A DNA stretch of 64,000 bases from Pseudoalteromonas rubra (GTDB taxonomy: Bacteria > Pseudomonadota > Gammaproteobacteria > Enterobacterales > Alteromonadaceae), in assembly GCF_000967655.1 (NCBI RefSeq), contig NZ_JXYA01000024.1, positions 1 through 64,000 on the forward strand, given 5' to 3'. Positions 35,201 through 44,200 of this stretch are shown here, one piece after another. The translations under genes and the position numbers were made by a program. Position 1 is the first letter of the stretch. Every line of letters begins with the position of its first letter. A model generated the notes under the pieces. It did no database searches, was not told the DNA's origin, and saw nothing but the letters and a program-made list of their open reading frames with translations.

Positions 35201-38200
35201 CCAACTTCTTCCAGCTTGGGGGTCATTCACTGTTGCTGATGCAGCTGGCCAGTCAGCTTCAGGCATTGGGCTGGCAGGCTCGGGTACACGATTTATTTGC
35301 AACGGCCTCTTTGCGGGAGATGGCTGAGCTGCTCGACAAGCAGGGCAAACAAGCACAGACCTTTGTCGTGCCTGTTAACGCCATCCCGGCGGACTGTGCA
35401 CGCGTGACGCCAGAAATGCTCAACCTGGTCGAACTGAGTCAGCAGGAAATTGACCAAATAGCGGCAAAAATTCCGGGCGAGCATGGCAATATTGCCGATA
35501 TTTATCCGCTGGCACCTCTTCAGGAAGGGGTGCTATTCGTGCATACCCTCAATACCCGGGCTGATCCGTACGTCACCACGGCGGCGTTTGAGTTTAATGG
35601 GACAACGCAGCTGGCGAATTTTCAGCAGGCACTGCAACAGATGGTAGTGACCCACGATGTGCTGCGCACCGCCGTTATGTGGCGCGAACGCGAAACCCCC
35701 GTACAGGTGGTCCTGCGCGAGGCACAATTGAGCGTATCGCATCTGGTGTTTGATACCGATGAGCCGATCAAAGCGGCGTTTGAAGCTTACGTAGCGGCGC
35801 ATCCGCACACCTTAGATCTGGAAGCGGCGCCACTTATCAAGCTGGCAATCACCGAGGTCGATGCGCAGGGCAAGCACTATGCGCTTTTAACCTTCCACCA
35901 CCTGACTACCGACCACGTGTCGCTGGATATTTTAGTCTCTCAATTACAACAGCTATGTGATGACCCCGACAGCGAGTTGCCTGCGCCTTTGCCTTACCGT
36001 GCCTTTATTGCCCATACTCTGGAGCATAACCGCAATCTGGATGTTGCTGGTTTCTTCTCCGCGCAACTGGGCGATATAGAAACTCCCACGCTGCCTTTTG
36101 GCCTGAGTGAGGTGACAGGCAGTGGTGAGACTATCCTTGATCACCATGACACATTACCGGCTGAGCTGAGTGACGCAATCCGCACCCTGGCCCGTCGCGA
36201 AAGATTGAGCCCGGCAGCCCTGTTCCACCTGGCCTGGGCGCAGGTGATTGCCGCCTGTTGTGGCACCCAGGAGGTGGTGTTTGGCAGTGTGATGTCGGGC
36301 CGGATGAATGGCATGGCGGGCATTGAGACCATGATGGGGATGATGATCAATACCCTGCCGCTGCGTGTTTCACTGGATGATGCTCCACTGCTGACTCAGC
36401 TTAAGCGGGTCGATCAGAGCCTCAAAGCCTTGTTGCCTTACGAGCAGGTGTCGCTGGCCGAAGCGCAAAAATACAGTGGCCTTGCCAGCGGTGCTACTTT
36501 GTTCAGTGCCATGCTGAACTATCGCCATTCTGCGGCAAAGGATGACACGCCTGCGGTGCAGCAGGACAATGCGGCCTGGACTTTGCTGAGCGCCAAAGAG
36601 CGTACCAACTATCCGTTTGGCCTGTCGGTGAACGACCTGGGACAAGGCTTTTCGCTTGAGTATCAAATCGATCGGCAGGTCGATGCACCGCAGGTTGCCG
36701 CTTATCTGACTAATGCGCTGACGCAGCTGGTGACAGCATTAGCAGACACACCGGAGCAATCCGTTGCTTACAGCGTGCTGCCTGAGCAGGTGCAGCAGCA
36801 ACAGCTGGTGCAGTGGCAGGCTGATGCGCCCTGGTATCGCAACGACATACAGATCCAACAGGTGTTTGAAGCACAAGCCGCAAAGACGCCGGATGCCATT
36901 GCGCTGCAACTCAATGAACAAACACTCAGCTATGGCGAGCTTAACGCGCAGGCAAACCAGCTAGCCCATTACTTACGTGAGCAATATAACGTGACTAATG
37001 GCACCTTAGTGGGTTTGTGCATTGGCCGCTCCATTCAGATGGTGGTGGCCACATTGGCCATTTTGAAAGCTGGTGGTGCTTACCTGCCATTAGAGCCCAA
37101 TTATCCGCAGTCCCGGCTGGAGTATATGCTGGCAGACAGCGGCACGCAGGTAATAGTGACGGAGCAGGCGCTTATGGAGCGGCTGGCCTTTAGCGATGCC
37201 GAATTACTGGCCGTGGACACCCAAGGCGCACGCTTTGCGCAATATGCCACGGACAATCCGAAGTATGCCAATACCCAATCGCCGCAGTCTCTGGCCTATG
37301 TGATTTATACTTCTGGCTCAACGGGTAACCCCAAGGGCGTTATGACACCCCATCGTGCGGTGGTGCGTTTGGTGGATAACCCGGACTTTATTGAGCTGGG
37401 AAGCGACACGGCGTTTTTGCAATGTGCCAACATCGCCTTTGATGCTGCAACCATAGAGATCTGGGGGGCGCTGCTCAATGGCGGTCGCTGTGTGCTGTTC
37501 CCGGATGAGTTTTTAACTGTGGCTCGTCTGGACGAGGTGATTGGTGAGCAACAGATCACCGATATGTTCCTGACCACCGGCCTGTTTGATGAATGGAGCC
37601 GCACCGGCGTTACGCAGGACTCATTACGTTGCGTGCTGTCTGGTGGTGAAGCCGCTCGCCTTAACAGCTGGGAAAAAGCCCTGGCCAGTAACCCGGATTG
37701 CCGCTTTATTCATGTTTACGGACCGACAGAAAACACCACGTTCTCAACCTGGTATTCGGTGAACAGCGACGATATCGCCCGAGGCGTGTTGCCGATTGGC
37801 CGCGGGATTTGTGGAGACCGTTGTTATATCTTATCTGCACAGCAGCAACTGCTGCCGGTGGGCGCTGTGGGCGAGCTTTACCTTGGTGGTGACGGACTGG
37901 CGCTGGGGTATCTCAATCTGGCTGAGCTCAGTGCTGAGCGTTTTATTGATAACCCCTTTGCCGGGCATGAGGGACAGCCTCAGCGCTTATATCGCTCCGG
38001 CGACCTGGTACGCTACGATGAGCAGGGCCAGATTGTGTACGTTGGCCGGGTAGACGACCAGATCAAGATCCGCGGCTTTCGCGTTGAGCTGGGCGAAATC
38101 GAACACACGCTCAATGCGCTGGAGCAGGTTGAGCAGGCACTGGTCGTTGCCCGCAAAGACCTCAGTAATAATGCCATGATAGTGGCCTATGTGGAGCCTG

Positions 38201-41200
38201 CTACTCAGGTGCCTGAGGGCCAGACACTGGGTCACTGGTTAAGCGAGGCGCTGGGCGATAGTTTACCGGCTTACATGGTCCCCGGTGCGTTTGTAGCAAT
38301 GACGCAATGGCCACTCAATGCCAATGGCAAAATTGATAAACGCGCGCTGCCAGAACCCGATATGGCTGCAGGGCAGGGCCAGTATGAAGCGCCCGAAACG
38401 GACACGGAAATTCTGCTCAGCGACATTTGGTCGCAGTTGCTAGGGATTGAAGCGAGCAACATCAGCCGCACCGCGAACTTCTTTGAACTGGGCGGACACT
38501 CACTGCTGGTGATGAAGATCCATGCCCGCCTTAAACAGGCCGGGTTTACGGCAGAAGCGGCGGCTATTTTTAAGGCCCAGACGCTGGCCGAGATGGCCTG
38601 CACTGTGACTAAGCTGGAAGAAGAAAATAGCTGGCAGGTGCCCGCGAATGGGATCACGGCTGATACCACGGCTATTACGCCACCGATGCTGCCCCTGATC
38701 TCTCTGAGCCAAAGCGAGATTGAGTCTGTCTGTGCCCAGATCCCCGGCGGTGTGCAGAACATTCAGGATGTCTATCCGCTGGCACCACTGCAGGAAGGCA
38801 TTTTGTTTGCCCATTCTTTGCAGCAAGAGTTTGACCCTTATGTGATTTCTGCAGCACTGACCTTTGCGGATGACACCAAGTTTGAGCGCTTCGTTACGGC
38901 GCTGGAGCAGGTGGTTGCCCGCCATGATATCTTGCGCAGCGTGATCCTCTGGCGCGGCCGTGAACAGGCGGTGCAGGTAGTACAGCGTGAGGTGGGCAGT
39001 CTGGTTGAGTGGCTGGACTTTGGTGCTGAGCAAGATGTACTGGCCACATTTAATGACTTTGTTGAACACGGCAATCATAAAATCGATGTCGAGCAGGCAC
39101 CGCTGGTGCGCATGCAGGTTGTTCGGGACGAGACCAGTGGCAAAGTGCATGCTTTGTTTAAGCATCATCACCTGATCACCGACCATGTCTCCGTCGAGCT
39201 GATCCTGGAAGAGCTGGCCATGTGTGTGGCGGGTGAGCAGGAAAGCTTGCCACCTCAGGTGCCGTATCGCGAGTTCGTTGCCAAATCACAGCACATTGCC
39301 AAAACTCTCGACAGCGCAGCCTTTTTCTCGACGCGTCTGGGGGAGGTTGATACGCCAACCTTACCTTTTGGCCTGGCCGATACACTGGGCGACGGGTCGA
39401 ATTCGCAGGAACTTAGCTATGCGCTGGCACCTGAGCTGGGTGAGCGTATTCGTCAGTTGTCACGGCAATTACAAATGGGCCCGGCAGTGTTATTCCATGC
39501 CGCCTGGGCACAGGTGCTGAGCCACTGCTGTAATATGCAGGATGTGGTGTTTGGTACTGTATTGTCAGGGCGTATGAGCGGTGAAGCGGGCGTGGAGCGT
39601 ATGCTGGGTATGCTGATCAATACCTTACCGGTGCGCGTAACGCTTGCGGATGTGGATGCCAGAACCTTGCTGACTCAGGTCCACGAGCAGCTGCAGGGAT
39701 TGATCCCCTACGAGCAGGTAGCACTGGCCGAGGCGCAGCGTCATTCGCAGGTGGATGCCAGCTCGCCCCTATTCAGCACCACGCTGAATTTCCGCCACTC
39801 TGAAAACCTTGATGAGCAGCAAAGCAGTCTGTACGACATAACCGCAGTACGTGAGCGCAGTAACTATCCGCTGGACCTGTCGGTCAATGACTTTGGTGAT
39901 GAGTTTACCCTCGACTTCCAGGCAGATGCGCGTGTGCCGCTGGCGCTGGTGGCAGACTTGATGAATACCGCCATCGACAACTTATTACACCACGCAATGC
40001 GTGATTCCGAGGAATCACCGGCTCAGTGGACAGCTTACTCTGCCGGGCAGCGCCAGGCATTACTGAGTGCACAGCAAGGGCCGGTTGTGACTTTACCACA
40101 CGCTTCGGTACATCAGCTGTTTGAGCAGCAGGCCGCGAAAACTATGGGCCGCGTTGCCGTCAGCTATGATGATGACTTCCTGACTTACCACTTGCTCAAC
40201 GAGCGTGCCAACCAGCTGGCCCATTATTTACGGGCCGAGCATCAGGTCGGCCCGGATACTTTAGTCGGCCTGTGTGTGGGCCGCTCGCTGGAGATGATGG
40301 TGGCCGTGCTGGCCATCCTAAAAGCGGGCGGGGCCTATGTGCCGCTGGACCCGGATTACCCGCAGGAGCGTCTGGCGTACATGGTCGAAGACACCGGCCT
40401 GTCTGTGGTGCTGACCCAGCAAAAAGTGGCTGCCATGCTGAGCGATTTTAATGTCACGCCAGTGCTGCTGGACGATGCCAGCCAGTTTGCAGGCTACCCA
40501 ATCAGTAACCCGGATGTGACACTAAGTCCGGATAATCTGGCTTATGTGATGTACACCTCAGGCTCAACCGGTAATCCCAAGGGCGTGATGATAAGCCATC
40601 ATAACCTGATCAACTTTGCCGCTAACTGTGAGCAGCGCTACGAAATCACCGAAGCGGACAATGTGTTGCAGTTCTCTACCATGAACTTCGATATTTTTGT
40701 CGAAGAGTGGCTGGCGACGCTGACTCAGGGCGCCACTTTGGTGCTGCGCGACGACGATGTGTCGCTGAGCCGTGAGGCCTTTATCGCTTTTTGTGACAGC
40801 CATGCCATCAGCGTGGCCAGCTTACCCACGGCGTTCTGGCATATGCTGGCGCTGAGCGAAGCGGAGCTTGAGTCTCTGGCACTACGACTGGTGATTGTTG
40901 GCGGTGAAGCGCTGGATAAACAGTCGGTGGCCGCGCTTAAACCAGGCTTTGTGCTGCTTAATACCTATGGCCCGACCGAGACCACAGTCACGGCTTCCGG
41001 CTATGCCATCAGCGGCGGCTATGATGACCCGCGTGCGGTGCCCATTGGCCGCGCTAACGTCAATACCGCCACTCTGGTGCTCAGCGAGCAGCTGACCTTA
41101 TGCCCGCCGGGTGTGGTCGGGGAGCTGTATGTCAGTGGTCAGTGTCTGGCCAGCGGCTATCTGCATCAAAGGGAACTCACCGCTGAGCGTTTTATTGATA

Positions 41201-44200
41201 ACCCGTATTGTGATCCGGCCAACCCGGCGTTGAGCGCGCGGTTATATAAAACCGGTGACTTAGTGCGTATCGGTGCTGATGGCGAAATCGAGTTTGTCGG
41301 ACGCAGCGATGATCAGGTTAAGATCCGAGGTTTCCGGGTTGAATTGGGCGAGATAGAAACTCAGCTGATAAGCCACCCTGAGGTGGAATCGGCGGTGGTG
41401 CTGGCCGAAGCCGGTACGCTTGATGGTACGAACAGAGGCGGCAAAGTATTGCGGGCTTTTGTGAAGGCCGAGAGCGAGCAGGCCAACGACTTAATTGACG
41501 CACTGCAACAGCACCTGAGCGGCAATCTGCCGGATTACATGGTGCCGTCGGCTTACAGCTTTGTTAATCAGTGGCCGCTGACGGCCAATGGCAAGCTGGA
41601 CAAGCGGGCACTGCTGGCTCTGCCGACTAAAACGGTGGAGCAGCCTTATCAGGCACCACACACCGACGCCGAAAAAATGGTGGTCGACATCGTCGCCTCC
41701 TTGTTGTCGCTCGACGTCGATAAGGTGGGTGTCCATACTAATTTCTTTGCGCTGGGGGGCCACTCGTTACTGATTATGCAGCTGGTCAGTCAGTTGCGGG
41801 CACGTCAGTATCAGGCCGACGTGCAGGCCCTGTTCAGGGCACACACGCTACAGGACATGGCACGCCAGGTTAGGGCACTTGGGAGTGAGGAATCAAGTCG
41901 TGTGCCCGCCAATTTAATCCCGGCGGACTGCAGCAAAATCACCCCGGAGATGGTGACGCTCACTGAGCTGGATGAGCAACAGCTCACGGATATTGCACAA
42001 ACTATTCCCGGTGGCATGGCCAACATTCAGGACATCTACCCGCTGGCACCTTTGCAAGAAGGCGTGCTGTTTGTGCACACTATGAGTGAAGGGCAGGACC
42101 CGTATGTCACCAGCACCACCTTTGAATTCGACAGCACGGAGTCCCTTGAGCGCTTTAAATGGGCGCTGAATACCCTGATTGCCCGTCACGATGTGCTGCG
42201 CACTGCGATTTTATGGCGCAACCGTACCACCGCACTCCAGGTGGTACAGCGCGAGGTAACGCTGCCCGTGACTGAGCTGGACTTTAGCGGAGCAAACGAT
42301 GTTTGGGCCGCGTTCAGTGGCCATGTGGCCGAGCAGCCGCTGTGGATTGAGCTGGAAAACGCGCCGCTGCTGCAACTGAGCGTGTGCGAAGACGCCGCGC
42401 AGGGCAAGCATTATGCGCTGTTGTGCGAGCATCACCTGATCTCAGATCACGTGTCGCTGGAAATTCTGGTCCATGAATTAACGGCGCTGCTGAATGGCAA
42501 TGAAGCCAGCCTGGGTGAGCCCGTGCCATACCGGGAGTTTGTCGGTCGCACCCTGGCACGCACCGCGAGTCTGGATACTGAAGCTTTCTTCACTCAGATG
42601 CTTGGGGATGTCAGCGAACCCACTTTGCCTTATGGGCTGACCGATGTACTGAATGACGGCTCGGGTATTGAAACTGTGCATGTCACGCTGGATGACGCAC
42701 AGGCGCAGCGTATTCGCCGCCTGACCCGTCAGTATCATAGCAGCCCGGCGGCGCTGTTCCACCTGGTGTGGGCCAAAGTACTGGGCGTATGCAGCGGTCA
42801 GTCCGAAGTGGTGTTCGGTACCGTGTTATCGGGTCGTATGAGCGATGATGGCCTGAGCAGCCAGCTGATGGGGATGATGATCAATACCCTGCCGCTGCGG
42901 GTGTCGCTGAGCGAGCAGGATGCAATGCGCCTGCTGGCACAAATCAATGACGACCTGCGTGCACTGATGCCATACGAGCAGGTCTCCCTGGCCGAGGCAC
43001 AGCGCTGCAGTGGCGTAAGTGGTCAGCTGCCCCTGTTCAGCGCGATGCTAAACTACCGTCACTCGGCGGTGGATGAATCGCAACTGGAGCAGGAGGCCGG
43101 ATTCAAGGTGATTGCCAGTGAAGAGCGCACCAACTATCCGTTTAACCTCTCGGTAGATGATTTCGGCGATGGCTTTGGCTTTGAACTTCAGGTCGATAAA
43201 CGCGCCCCGGCGGCACGCATTGCACAGTACCTGCAAGTGACCCTGACTCAGGTGCTGGATTTACTGGACAGCCAGAGTTGTACAGCGGTGCAGAGCCTGT
43301 GCGTGCTGGATGAGGCTGAGCGCCAGCAACAATTGCACAGCTGGAATGACACGGCGCTGGAATATCCGCGCGAGCTGTGTATACACGAGTTGTTTGAGCA
43401 GCAGGCAGCGGCCACGCCGGAGCAGATTGCGCTACGCTTTGGTGAACAGACGCTGAGCTATGGTGAGCTGAACGCCAGAGCCAACCAGCTGGCCCATTAC
43501 CTGCGGGCAGAGCACAATATTGGACCGGATGCGTTAGTGGGCTTGTGTGTCGAGCGCTCGCTGGAAATGATCATCGGAATTTGGGGCATTCTCAAAGCCG
43601 GTGGCGCTTATGTACCGCTGGACCCTAACTACCCGCAATCGCGTCTGGCCTACCTGATTGAAGACGCCAGTCTAAATGTTGTAATAAGTCAACAGAATGT
43701 TGCGCAAAAGGTGTCACTGGGATATGCTAACGTCGTTTTACTGGACGCACCAGAGTCTCATAATCACGACATAATTTCGGCTTATCCTGCACACGATTTA
43801 ACCCGAGCAGAAACGGGCGTGTGTGCCCAGAGCCTGGCTTATCTTATCTACACGTCGGGGTCGACCGGTAAACCAAAAGGCGTGATGATTGAGCATGGCA
43901 ATACCGTGGCAATGTTGCAGTGGGCGAAACAAGCCTACAGCGATGTCGAGCTGGATAAAGTGCTGGCCTCAACGTCGCTGAACTTTGACTTGTCAATTTA
44001 TGAGCTGTTCTTACCGCTGTGTTTTGGCTATCAAAGTGTGATTGTACAAAATGCCATGGCACTGGCCGAGCAGCAGCTGGATATCAGCATGATCAACACC
44101 GTGCCGTCGGCAATGAAAGCCTTGCTGGAAGTGGGCGCGGTGCCGCCAGGGGTGAAAGTGATTAACCTGGCGGGTGAGCCTCTGACCGCGCAGCAGGTGA

